Below are positions 8,408 through 16,272 of a DNA stretch of 64,000 nt, piece after piece. The notes below the pieces were generated by a model, which did not search any database, was not told the DNA's origin, and saw only the letters and a list, made by a program, of their open reading frames with translations. The stretch's first letter is position 1; each line of letters opens with the position of its first letter. The stretch is from Bin34 sp965219935 (GTDB lineage: Bacteria; Chloroflexota; Anaerolineae; Caldilineales; Caldilineaceae), in the NCBI GenBank assembly GCA_965219935.1, contig CBDCOU010000003.1, positions 3,224,001 through 3,288,000 of the forward strand, written 5' to 3'. A program made the translations under genes and the position numbers.

Positions 8408-9799
8408 CTACGGACCGGGACGACGCCCAATGGCATCCGTCCAACTCGGGTTGGCATGGCGCACCAGATCGCCGTCGGCATCGGCCAGGATGCGCGTACG
8501 GGCCAGATCGATGCGATCCGCAGCCTTCGCCGCAATGTTGACGGTGCAGTCCGGATCCGCCTCCAGGTCGAAGACCCGCGGCCCCTCGAACTCCAGCGAA
8601 CTGAAGAACCAGGTCCGATCATCCCGGTACCACACATGGTCTCCGTAGCGGCAGGTCAGCCACTCGCGGCCGTCGCCTGAATCCGCCAGCAGGTTGCGGC
8701 CCTCGATGCCGCCCTGCGGCGCAACGCCGGTCGCGGCCATGACGGTGGCCGGCACATCCAGGGTGTAGACCAGCTCGTCCGAGGTCCGTCCCGCTCCGAC
8801 ACCGTCCGGGTGACGCACCATCAGCGGGATATGCATTGTGCCGGGGTACATGTAGCCGGCCGGCTTGCCGACCACCTTCTCCGGGTTCTCCGCGAAGTTC
8901 GTGCCGTGGTCCGCCATCAGGACCACCAGCGTGTGGTCGCGCAGCTTCAGGTTGTCCAAGGTCTGCATCAGCCGCCCGAACCAAGTGTCCACGAGTGTCA
9001 CCAGCCCGGCATAGTTCGCCTTCAGGCTTTCGAGGCTTTGTTCCAACTCGGGATTCTGGTCCAGCAGCGGCCCATAGGGCACCGTCAGCCAAATGGGCTC
9101 CCGCACGTCGCGACTGGCGTACAGGTCATAGTAGTGCAGCGGGGCCTCCCAGGTCTCGTGCGGCGAGAAGCTGTCCACATAGAGGTAGAACGGCTTCTCC
9201 GAGCCTTGGTTCTGTTCGAGAAAGCGCATGGCGCTGCGGAACGTGCGGGCGGTGTGCCACTCCTCCTCCGGGAGGTCCGGCCGTACGTTGACCAGGTGGT
9301 TGCGAATGCGGTCGGGATTGCCGCGGTACCGTTGCAGCAAGGCCTCGTCGGCGAATTGACCCGCCAGGAAACGATCCTCGGCCTGCCCGCGAATGTACTC
9401 CCACTGCTGGAAGCCGCGCGTGAAGTTCATGCCCGGAACCATGTAGTGCGGCACGTCGGAATAGAAACCGGTGTGGTAACCGTCCTGGGAGAGGGCCTCC
9501 GCTACGGTGGCCTCGTCCCGATACATCGGTTGCCACCCGGGCAGGTACACGTTGTCCCAGGGCACCGGGTCGTAGGTGCGAAACGGAAAGGCCCGGCGGC
9601 CGGTATGCAGGGTGCGCCGCGTGGGAATGGTGGGGAGGCACTCCGGATAGGCCCGCGTGAAACGCAGGCTTTCGGCGGCAAAACGGGCGATGCTGGGCGT
9701 GTGGATCCAGTTGTTGCCGTAGGGCTCCAGGTACTGGGTGCGCAGTGTGTCCACCACCACCAGCACGACGTTGAGGGACGAATTTCCGGGATTGCTCAT
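8408..9799 (-). CDS. Sulfatase-fold hydrolase (alkaline phosphatase superfamily) with Thr at the nucleophile position
   Basis: The 463-residue protein is started at ATG 9799 (MSNPGNSSLNVVLVVVDTLR); a TTG 21 bases further upstream is an alternative. The N-terminal VVVDTLR segment carries the first metal-binding Asp, and MADHGTNF carries the distal metal pair (Asp-His). A type I sulfatase active-site block C-x-P-x-R-x-x-L-x-T-G would fall at TIPTRRTLHTG. Here the residue converted to formylglycine in true sulfatases is Thr, although a Cys lies three residues earlier in ECLPTIP. The protein would therefore act as a Thr-nucleophile phosphodiesterase or phosphatase-like enzyme, or depend on a shifted residue; neither can be decided here. 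No signal peptide is visible, so it is probably cytoplasmic. It lies 74 bases downstream of an enolase-superfamily gene on the same strand. Confidence 0.85.
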   Translation of the reverse strand: MSNPGNSSLNVVLVVVDTLRTQYLEPYGNNWIHTPSIARFAAESLRFTRAYPECLPTIPTRRTLHTGRRAFPFRTYDPVPWDNVYLPGWQPMYRDEATVAEALSQDGYHTGFYSDVPHYMVPGMNFTRGFQQWEYIRGQAEDRFLAGQFADEALLQRYRGNPDRIRNHLVNVRPDLPEEEWHTARTFRSAMRFLEQNQGSEKPFYLYVDSFSPHETWEAPLHYYDLYASRDVREPIWLTVPYGPLLDQNPELEQSLESLKANYAGLVTLVDTWFGRLMQTLDNLKLRDHTLVVLMADHGTNFAENPEKVVGKPAGYMYPGTMHIPLMVRHPDGVGAGRTSDELVYTLDVPATVMAATGVAPQGGIEGRNLLADSGDGREWLTCRYGDHVWYRDDRTWFFSSLEFEGPRVFDLEADPDCTVNIAAKAADRIDLARTRILADADGDLVRHANPSWTDAIGRRPGP

Positions 9800-9872
9800 G
9801 GGTTGTTTGATTCGCTGCAAGGACTGGGGTGACTAAAGGAGATGGGCTGGACGAAACCAGGCCGGTGATCCG

Positions 9873-10961
9873 TCAGAACACGCGGAACCGCTCAAGGGCC
9901 GGATAGTTGGGTTCCAGCCCGGCTCCGGGCACATCGGGCGGACTGACCGTACCATCCTCGTTGATGACCACGTCATGGACATATGTTTGTCCGTGCATGG
10001 GGTCCGTGGACTCCCGGTAGAACTCCAGGATCAGGCCGTTGGCAATCGCCGCCAGCAAATGGATGTGGAGCTGCTGCGGTCCGTGCGGTGCAATCGATAG
10101 ATCATGGGCCTGGGCCAGATAGGCCACCTTCATGAATTCACTGACACCGCCCAGCACGAGGGCATCGGCGTTGAAGATGGCGGCCGCTTCCTCCCGAATC
10201 AGGTCGCGAAAGCCGTAACGGGTGTACTCGTTCTCGCCGGTGGCCACCGGTATGGATGTCGATTGGGCCAGGCGCCGGTGGCCGGCCATGTCGTCCGGCT
10301 GAACCGGTTCCTCAAACCAGAAGATGTCCAGGGGTTCAATCAAACGGGCAAACTGAATGGCCTCGTGGGCGCGGTAGGCGCAGTTGGCATCCACCATGAT
10401 CGCCACATCCGGCCCCACCGCCTCCCGCACGGTCCGTACGCGTGCGAGGTCCTCGCGCTGGGAGACCGCCCCCACCTTCATCTTCACGGCGCGGGCCCCC
10501 ATGGCCACACTGTCCAGCATCTCCCGGGCCAGCTCGTCCAACCCCTTGCCGTCCTCGTAGTAGCCACCGGCCACATAGGTCGGAACACGGTTCCGGTACC
10601 CGCCCAGGAGCTTGTACAGCGGCATGCCGGCCACCTTGGCCTTCAAGTCCCAGAGCGCGATGTCGATGGCCGCGATGGCCCGCGTGGTCAGCCCGCGGCG
10701 TCCCACCAGCTTGGGCACCCACATTTCGTGCCAGTGGCGTTCGATGTCGAGGGGATCCTTGCCGATCAGATCGGCGGCAAAGCGTTCCACGGCGGCCTTC
10801 ACGACCGTATCGAGGCTGCCAATGCCGATGCCGGTCAGGTCGCCGTCCGTCTCGACCCGAACCACGCCCAGCCCCGAATGCGTGTACGTGTGGAGACCGT
10901 TGGTGATGGGCTTGTGGCGGGGCCACCGGAAGCTTTCGGTAACGATGCGGGTGATTTTCAT
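9873..10961 (-). CDS. Mandelate racemase/muconate lactonizing enzyme family protein (acid-sugar dehydratase-like)
   Basis: The 362-residue protein starts at ATG 10961 (MKITRIVTESFRWPR). Catalytic and metal residues are visible: the KxK motif K160-M-K162 (VKMKVG), Asp191 (VDANCAY), Glu217 in WFEEPV, Glu243 (TGENEY) and His293 (APHGPQ). A KxK motif combined with a late His is the mandelate-racemase-subgroup pattern, used by racemases and acid-sugar dehydratases such as galactonate or rhamnonate dehydratase. The length matches the family. It differs from the first enolase-superfamily gene (456-1562) in having KxK plus His rather than two opposing lysines, so the two act on different substrates. 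It is likely co-transcribed with the sulfatase-fold gene. The substrate is not predictable from the sequence alone. Confidence 0.87.
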   Translation of the reverse strand: MKITRIVTESFRWPRHKPITNGLHTYTHSGLGVVRVETDGDLTGIGIGSLDTVVKAAVERFAADLIGKDPLDIERHWHEMWVPKLVGRRGLTTRAIAAIDIALWDLKAKVAGMPLYKLLGGYRNRVPTYVAGGYYEDGKGLDELAREMLDSVAMGARAVKMKVGAVSQREDLARVRTVREAVGPDVAIMVDANCAYRAHEAIQFARLIEPLDIFWFEEPVQPDDMAGHRRLAQSTSIPVATGENEYTRYGFRDLIREEAAAIFNADALVLGGVSEFMKVAYLAQAHDLSIAPHGPQQLHIHLLAAIANGLILEFYRESTDPMHGQTYVHDVVINEDGTVSPPDVPGAGLEPNYPALERFRVF

Positions 10962-11127
10962 GGGCGGGATGGCAGGTTTGACAGGATCCGAATGCGGAGC
11001 CGGCGGACCATTGTAAGTGGGGCGGCTCCCACCGTTGATCCCACGTACCGTCTGCGACCGGACAACGTCCAGGGAAGCCCCCTTTGCCCGGCGTCCCGAA
11101 CCCGCGCTCCTCCGGGTACCCGGACCG

Positions 11128-11541
11128 TCAGGCACGCAGCAACAGGATGTTGGGGGCGTGCTTCCACTCGTGCCAGGCCAGATACAGGGCAGCCGCCATG
11201 ATGACAACATTGACAACCGCTGTTTCGGAAAGCATGCCGGCACGCAGCAGGGTGAACAGCGCCCCGGCCATGATGGCCGCCGTCAGCAGGCCACTGTACC
11301 AGCGGGTGATGGGCAGCAGAACTAGCAGAACCGCCAACAACTCCAGGCCGCCGGTCACATACATGAACCATTCGGGATAGCCGAACTCGGCAAACATGGC
11401 CGCGGAATCCATGTCTCCGGGCATGGTCCCGGGCAGCAGCTTGGGCAGGGCGCCCATCACCAGCATGGTCAGAAACACGATCAGCATGGACGCGTACTTG
11501 AGCACGCGTTCCCATGTGGCAGGGCTGGCTTTGGTGGACAT
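11128..11541 (-). CDS. DoxX-like four-helix membrane protein
   Basis: The 137-residue protein starts at ATG 11541. It has four hydrophobic helices: about residues 14-36, 59-79, 83-103 and 107-124. A segment with MGALPKLLPG and a conserved Gly/Glu-containing second helix (GGLELLAVLLVLLP) is typical of DoxX/DoxD-like proteins. Members sit in the cytoplasmic membrane, and some associate with redox or thiosulfate:quinone functions, but most are uncharacterised. It is followed downstream on the same strand by the enolase-superfamily gene after about 170 bases. The family is likely; no role is assigned. Confidence 0.75.
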   Translation of the reverse strand: MSTKASPATWERVLKYASMLIVFLTMLVMGALPKLLPGTMPGDMDSAAMFAEFGYPEWFMYVTGGLELLAVLLVLLPITRWYSGLLTAAIMAGALFTLLRAGMLSETAVVNVVIMAAALYLAWHEWKHAPNILLLRA

Positions 11542-12003
11542 TGCAGAATGAAGGGGCTGGATGGCAGCAGGACATTATAGGACTTGAGCCAATTGGGGTG
11601 GTGCAAAGTACAACCAAGGCCCCTTGCCTGTTCAAAATGGGCAGATGGAAGGCATCCGACAAGGTTGCCGAGGTTCAACAGGTTCCGCGATTGGCGAGCC
11701 CGGATGTCGGCACCATGGCACCGCGGGCTACGCGACCGGCCATGCCTCCACATACGGCAAAGTGTTATTTATGTACGCCTCCGAATCAATCGGCAGGAGC
11801 TCGATCAACAACATCAGTGCTGCCTATACCATCTGCTTCCTACCCCGGTCCGGATGTGTGACATCCGGAGATGCAACAGCGCGTTCACTTCAGATTAGTT
11901 ATTCAAAAATATGCGCCGATGCACGTGATACTGATTGGACAGATGCCAGAAATTGAAATCCGAATCAGGATTGTTCCTACACGCACGCTCATATAGTTCC
12001 CTA
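11542..12003. other. AT-richer intergenic stretch without a recognisable gene
   Basis: About 460 bases lie between the DoxX-like start and the end of the decayed PIN gene. The sequence is visibly richer in A and T than the flanks, and all frames are short and patternless. I found no tRNA, terminator or repeat here. The composition continues into the PIN/partner module and suggests that the patch was acquired. Confidence 0.5.
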
Positions 12004-12386
12004 TCAGCCGTTATGATTGGAGATTCGGGGACTGCCAGCGACAACGGCCGGCATCGCTTAGTCCGATCCGGGTGAACCCGCCAACTTCGCAGGCATCGGC
12101 ACTGGCCACAACGATTTCCTTGGTTTCCAAGACCACGCGGTGCAGTTCCGCAAGCAGTTGGTTTGGTCCCGCCACAGCCTTGCCTTCAAGTAAATTAGAT
12201 GCTTTAGACATATATTGATCTTGGTTACAATCTTTCTGCCCTGTTTAAGGATCAACATCAGAATATTAAAGTCGTCTTCAACATATTCTCTGAGCCGCCT
12301 GTGTGATCCAATCAACCCCTTGTCGATGCGTCCAGCAACGTACAACACAAAACGTTCGCGTCCAAAAGACACTGTCGCCAACGCAT
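12004..12386 (-). pseudogene. Decayed PIN-domain toxin-like gene (several frameshifts)
   Basis: No single frame is open, but three successive frames read as one PIN-fold protein. From ATG at 12386 the first frame gives MRWRQCLLDANVLC, which contains the PIN start motif LLDANVL. The next frame continues with YVAGRIDKGLIGSHRRLREY and VEDDFNILMLILKQGRKIVT. A third frame then gives SNLLEGKAVAGPNQLLAELH and ends with FTRIGLSDA, the acidic segment that follows helix four in PIN nucleases. A fourth shift would be needed after that. This is the normal order of PIN segments, so at least two or three indels have broken the gene. It lies three bases downstream of a small intact partner gene, the arrangement of a toxin-antitoxin-like pair. 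Confidence 0.65.
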
Positions 12387-12389
12387 AAT

Positions 12390-12656
12390 TCAACCACCTG
12401 ACAATTTCAATGTTCCATCTTCAATCGCGACCACTTCACCATTCTCATCATTCACTATGATATTCTTGAATTTCCGGGGTTGTGCTTCAAAAATATCCAT
12501 ATCCTCCAAGTACAAATCGAAGCTCAGGGTAACATGCCACCGGTTTTTGTTTTCATCGTACTTCAACTCTTCCAAACCCAGCCGCCGGATACCTTCATCG
12601 GCAAAATATATGAGTGCTTGTTTTTTTGCTGTAGCAACAGCTTGCAGTCCGTCCAT
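12390..12656 (-). CDS. Small protein, partner of the PIN-domain gene
   Basis: Translation from ATG 12656 (MDGLQAVATAKKQALIYF) gives 88 residues; AAGGA lies about seven bases upstream, which favours this start over an upstream in-frame codon. The sequence is an alpha helix followed by strands, with RWHVTLSFDLYLEDMD and the closing strand pair FKNIIVNDENGEVVAIEDG. This resembles a small alpha/beta protein that I recall next to PIN-domain genes in Chloroflexi and Cyanobacteria, but I cannot name a family. Its frame is intact and the TGA stop lies just before the degenerate PIN gene, so it may be an orphan antitoxin-like gene. Codon use is AT-richer than its neighbours. Confidence 0.6.
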   Translation of the reverse strand: MDGLQAVATAKKQALIYFADEGIRRLGLEELKYDENKNRWHVTLSFDLYLEDMDIFEAQPRKFKNIIVNDENGEVVAIEDGTLKLSGG

Positions 12657-13096
12657 GCAATTATCCTTGCAGTGCAGTGAAATTCGGGTGGGCACCATTT
12701 GAATATTCTACAGACGCCGCCGGATAACACAGGGAAGTTCAGACCCCGATGTGCATCCGGCACCGACACCCGGCCGCCCTTGCCGCAACAAGACGCCAAA
12801 CCGGCGGGATGGTTGGCGAAATTGCACTTGGCTGGATGCATCGCCGCGGCCAGACGCGTCGGGACCCGACTCATTCCGGACATGGGTCGTTCCGGCACGG
12901 GGCAGGCCAAGGTTACCGGTGGATTGCGGCTGTGGGTCCAGACGACATACACCGTTTCTCCATAATCCGGGGGAAGACGCGACCGGGCTCCCCCCGCCCC
13001 TTCCGGTTCCTCCAACCAGAAGAAGCAATCGTAGTTTAGAATAGGCCGGTTCCAACGCTCCCTGTGCCGTTGCCCCCACTGCCACCCGACTGCTCC
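12657..13096. other. Intergenic region between the divergent partner gene and the CNB gene
   Basis: This 440-base segment holds the divergent promoters for the small partner gene (minus) and the cyclic-nucleotide-binding gene (plus). A TAGAAT hexamer near 13036-13041 could be a -10 box for the latter, but no good -35 accompanies it. GC content rises sharply from about 12740 onward. No gene is supported. Confidence 0.4.
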
Positions 13097-15184
13097 ATGG
13101 ACACCCTGGTTGAATACCTGCAAAGCGAATTCGCCAACCTGACCCCGGAGGAACTGCACCTGTTGGCGTCGGGCATGGAGGAGCGCACGGTCGAACAGTA
13201 CCAGTCGCTCTGCCGGCGGGGCGAGGACAGTGAATCCTTCGCCGTCATCAAGTCGGGCCGAGTCGGCCTCCTCGACAGCGATGGCCGCACCATGGTCACC
13301 CTGACTGCAGGCAATGTGCTGGGTGTCAGGGACTTCTTCACCAGTTCGCCGGCGCAGATGACAGCCCGGGCCGAAAGCCCGCCGGTGACGTTCTGGGAAA
13401 TGACGGCCGAAACGTTTGCGGACCTGCTGGAGGCCCAGCCCCGGCTGGGAGTCCATTTCGCGCACAGCCTTGGCAGCACCGATTCCTCCACCCGCCTGAC
13501 CGAGCATCTGCGCCGACGGCTGCATCAGTTGCCGGCCTTCTCGGGCCTGGGAACCGACGTGTTGACCTTGGTGGCGGCGGCCCTGACCCCCATGGAACTG
13601 CAATTGGGCGACACCTTGTACAGGTCGGGCGAACAGCCCAGCGGCCTGTATCTGGCAGTGGAAGGCAGCCTGTCCCGCATGACGGACAGCCAACCCCCGA
13701 TGCTGATCGAGGACAGTGCGCTGCTGGGCAGCGAAAACCTGGCCAGCGACATTCCCTACAACCACACGGTCGTGGCGGAGGAACCCACCCTTTGCTGGGA
13801 GCTTTCGCGCAACGACTTTCACCGCATCAACCAGGTGCACCCGGTCCTGCAACGGGCCCTTAACCGGCCGGCTATACCCGCGCGCCCGGATACGATTGCC
13901 GCCCCCGCGCCGGCGGCCGGCGACTTCTCGTTGGCCAGCGTCCGCGAACTGGCAGCGTTGCCGGACCAGGTGCTGAAGGCCGTGTCCCAGGTGGTCACCA
14001 CCCGCTCCGTATCGGCCGGGCAAGTCGTCTACCGGCCCGGGGAACCGAGTGCCGAGTTCTATGTGGTCCACTCGGGCGAAATCGAACTATCGACCCCGTC
14101 GGACATCGGGGTCAACCAGGAGTTGAGCCGGGCCGCAGTGCAGGACGTATTTGGCCTGGACAGCCTCCAGGCGCAGACACCTCGCACCAAGCAGGCAACC
14201 GCCACCGTGGACACGGAACTGCTGGTCCTGCCCCGCATCTACCTGTTGCGCCTGGCCGAACAGTTCCCCGAAATCAACAGGCTCCTGACTCCCGACACGG
14301 CCCCCCGCCCATCGGAGCCCGCGGACGAGCCGACAACCCCGCCAACCGGTCTGCGCGCCGAGAGTGACCTGGGCGACTTGCACGGCTTCAGCGTCTTCTG
14401 GGGCCTGACCGGCCAGGAACTGGCACGCATTCAGACGGAATTGCAACCGGTCGTCTTCTATCCCCAGGAACAACTGTTCACGCGGGGCGACACCGTCACC
14501 GCCCTGTACCTGCTCCAGGAAGGCAAGGTCCTGCTGGAGGCCGAGGATGGGCAAATACGGTATCTGGAACCGACCAGCGCCATCGGTCTGGGCAGCCTCC
14601 TGTCCCAGGCACCCGTAACCGAACACGCCTTCGCCTCCACGGAAATCCGGGTCGTCCTCATTCCGCGGGAAAGGGTGTGGCAGCTCGCCACCGAGATACC
14701 CCGGTTTGACGAGAACCTCCGCAGCCTGGCCCAACAGGAAACCAGCGCCCCCCCGGTGCCCGTTGTGCAACAGCAACCCGCGACACCTCCCTCTACCTGG
14801 CCGGCCGCGGCCGAACCGCCGCCTGTTCAGCCTTCGCCAACCACTCCCTCGGGACCTGCCACCGAGCCCAGTCTGGCAGAGCCGCCCTCCGGCCTGCCGC
14901 CGGCCCACAGTCCCCAGATCACCTCGCAACCGCCCGAACCCGTCAACCCGTTCGGGCCGCCACCGGCCGGAACCCCGCCCCTGGCCGCACCGGGACCGGC
15001 CCCGGTGGTGGAACAGGATCCGTTCCTGGCCGGCAGCAAATCCAGCACGCGGGACGATCAGGGCTTTGGCGGCATGAGCATCGCCGGCAAAATCAGGGCG
15101 CTTCTCACGGCGGTGCTTGTCGTCTATCTGGTCGGATGGGCCGCCTTCAGCCTCATTCAGGATCTGGTTCCCGGCCTGTTCTAG
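13097..15184 (+). CDS. Tail-anchored protein with four cyclic-nucleotide-binding-like domains
   Basis: Translation from ATG 13097 (MDTLVEYLQSEFANL) gives 695 residues; a GTG 33 bases upstream is possible but precedes a Pro-rich stretch. Four cNMP-binding (CAP_ED) beta-roll domains are seen at about residues 10-115, 140-250, 285-395 and 445-545. Each has the pattern of a hydrophobic strand, G-D/G-E-x-x-x-x-G, then LYxxxxGxxxL (for example GDTLYRSGEQPSGLYLAVEG and GDTVTALYLLQEGKVLL). The phosphate-binding cassette G-E-x-A-L-x-x-x-P-R-A-A is not conserved in any of them, so nucleotide binding is doubtful. A Pro-rich linker (about 550-655) leads to one transmembrane helix at the C-terminus (about 670-692, LLTAVLVVYLVGWAAFSLI). 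It is probably a cytoplasmic, tail-anchored sensor or scaffold. Its TAG stop shares a CTAG palindrome with the stop of the convergent peptidase-like gene. Confidence 0.8.
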   Translation: MDTLVEYLQSEFANLTPEELHLLASGMEERTVEQYQSLCRRGEDSESFAVIKSGRVGLLDSDGRTMVTLTAGNVLGVRDFFTSSPAQMTARAESPPVTFWEMTAETFADLLEAQPRLGVHFAHSLGSTDSSTRLTEHLRRRLHQLPAFSGLGTDVLTLVAAALTPMELQLGDTLYRSGEQPSGLYLAVEGSLSRMTDSQPPMLIEDSALLGSENLASDIPYNHTVVAEEPTLCWELSRNDFHRINQVHPVLQRALNRPAIPARPDTIAAPAPAAGDFSLASVRELAALPDQVLKAVSQVVTTRSVSAGQVVYRPGEPSAEFYVVHSGEIELSTPSDIGVNQELSRAAVQDVFGLDSLQAQTPRTKQATATVDTELLVLPRIYLLRLAEQFPEINRLLTPDTAPRPSEPADEPTTPPTGLRAESDLGDLHGFSVFWGLTGQELARIQTELQPVVFYPQEQLFTRGDTVTALYLLQEGKVLLEAEDGQIRYLEPTSAIGLGSLLSQAPVTEHAFASTEIRVVLIPRERVWQLATEIPRFDENLRSLAQQETSAPPVPVVQQQPATPPSTWPAAAEPPPVQPSPTTPSGPATEPSLAEPPSGLPPAHSPQITSQPPEPVNPFGPPPAGTPPLAAPGPAPVVEQDPFLAGSKSSTRDDQGFGGMSIAGKIRALLTAVLVVYLVGWAAFSLIQDLVPGLF

Positions 15185-15876
15185 ATCCGGACCTGCGACA
15201 GTCCCGCCGCCAACCGGACATCCCGCCGGCCGGCCACCATCTGGCGGCTCGCCTCAATTCGGCCGCGCCACGTTTCGTCGCGACCCGCCAGACCGCGCGC
15301 CCAGTGCAGCGCCTGCAGGTGGGCCGTCAACACAGCCTCTCCGAATGTGGCCCCTTTCTGCCATCGGGCCAGAAACAGCGGCAGGGTCGGCACCGGCAAC
15401 CAGTTTTCGCCGAGTACGCCATTCACCGCCTGGGCTCCCGCCGCCAGCCAGGCCGATGCCTGGCTGGCGGAATGGCAGGCAATCGTGTAGACGCATCCGA
15501 GATGCACGGGCAACCCGTGCCCAACCTGCACCGCCTGCAGTTCGTTCAGAAACCCCTGATCCAGGCAGGCGCCTTGCCAGCCAACCGCCCCTTCGGGCGT
15601 TCCGTGGGTGAGCACCAGCAGGTCGGCCACGGCCCGCTGGCTGATCCCCACGAGGGTCGAAAGCAGCTCATCGGGACGTGCTCTCTGGTCCTCCAGAACC
15701 CGGATCTCCTGCCAGTGTCGATCCGCACCCAGCATGGACAGCATCGTGCGGGCACCGCGTTCGCTCCAGTAGTCCAGCGCACGGCTCAGGGTCGGCGGCA
15801 GATTCAAGTGTCCGAATCCACCACCGTTTTCCAGGAACACCACCAAGCTGCGACGCCCGGGTATGGAATTCTCCAT
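15181..15876 (-). CDS. Caspase-fold (clan CD) cysteine peptidase-like protein
   Basis: The 231-residue protein starts at ATG 15876 (MENSIPGRRSLVVFLENGGG). Two signature blocks of clan CD peptidases are present in the right order: a hydrophobic strand ending in His-Gly (ADLLVLTHG, His91) and a second ending in Ala-Cys (CVYTIACHSA, Cys134), 43 residues apart. After the cysteine comes GAQAVNGVLGENWLPVPTLP and a helix rich in Ala (GATFGEAVLTAHLQA), similar in pattern to the end of CHAT domains, where a failed-summons strand is followed by a helix. The protein is short, with no signal peptide or fused domain. It is the last gene of a minus-strand series, 37 bases after a small unknown gene. Peptidase activity is inferred from the His/Cys dyad; a target or activator is not visible. 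Confidence 0.6.
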   Translation of the reverse strand: MENSIPGRRSLVVFLENGGGFGHLNLPPTLSRALDYWSERGARTMLSMLGADRHWQEIRVLEDQRARPDELLSTLVGISQRAVADLLVLTHGTPEGAVGWQGACLDQGFLNELQAVQVGHGLPVHLGCVYTIACHSASQASAWLAAGAQAVNGVLGENWLPVPTLPLFLARWQKGATFGEAVLTAHLQALHWARGLAGRDETWRGRIEASRQMVAGRRDVRLAAGLSQVRI

Positions 15877-15913
15877 GCTGCGGGATCCTTGGCACCGGCC
15901 GCACCGGCGGCGA

Positions 15914-16222
15914 TCAAACCTCTTCCTGCACCAACTTCAGGGACAGATTGTCGACCAGCGACCTGAACTCCTCCCACAGCTTCTGCCAGCGGTCGGTCCG
16001 GACCAGTTCCCGGAGGGCATCCGCCGAGCCTTCCGCGATGATGCCGCCCAGGAACTGGGGTATCTCGCCCCACATGGTCCACCAGATCTCGCCGACATAG
16101 ACTCGTCCGTGCCCCTGCACCAATGGCGCAATATTCTGGGCGAAGAAGCGTTGTCCGGCGCCGGCCTCTCCGTCGCGGGCATCGAACGTAATGATGAGTT
16201 TGTACAGCATCATGGAGTCCAA
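15914..16222 (-). CDS. Small conserved-looking protein of unknown function
   Basis: The 102-residue protein starts at ATG 16222 (MDSMMLYKLIITFDARDG); the Met codons at 16213 and 16210 are alternatives and would place LYKLIITF at the very N-terminus. A first beta strand, a helix (GQRFFAQNIAPLVQ), a strand rich in aromatics (VYVGEIWWTMWGEIPQFLGG) and a long C-terminal helix (LRELVRTDRWQKLWEEFRSL) suggest a compact alpha+beta fold, possibly a ferredoxin-like dimeric barrel. I do not recognise the family. It sits between the MFS gene and the peptidase-like gene with short gaps on both sides, so it is probably co-transcribed with them. It could be a partner or inhibitor of the peptidase-like protein, but nothing in the sequence proves that. 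Confidence 0.6.
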   Translation of the reverse strand: MDSMMLYKLIITFDARDGEAGAGQRFFAQNIAPLVQGHGRVYVGEIWWTMWGEIPQFLGGIIAEGSADALRELVRTDRWQKLWEEFRSLVDNLSLKLVQEEV

Positions 16223-16272
16223 ACCTTCGTGTGCGGAAATCGGCGGGCGAAACCGGCAACGGTCAGGGGCCG

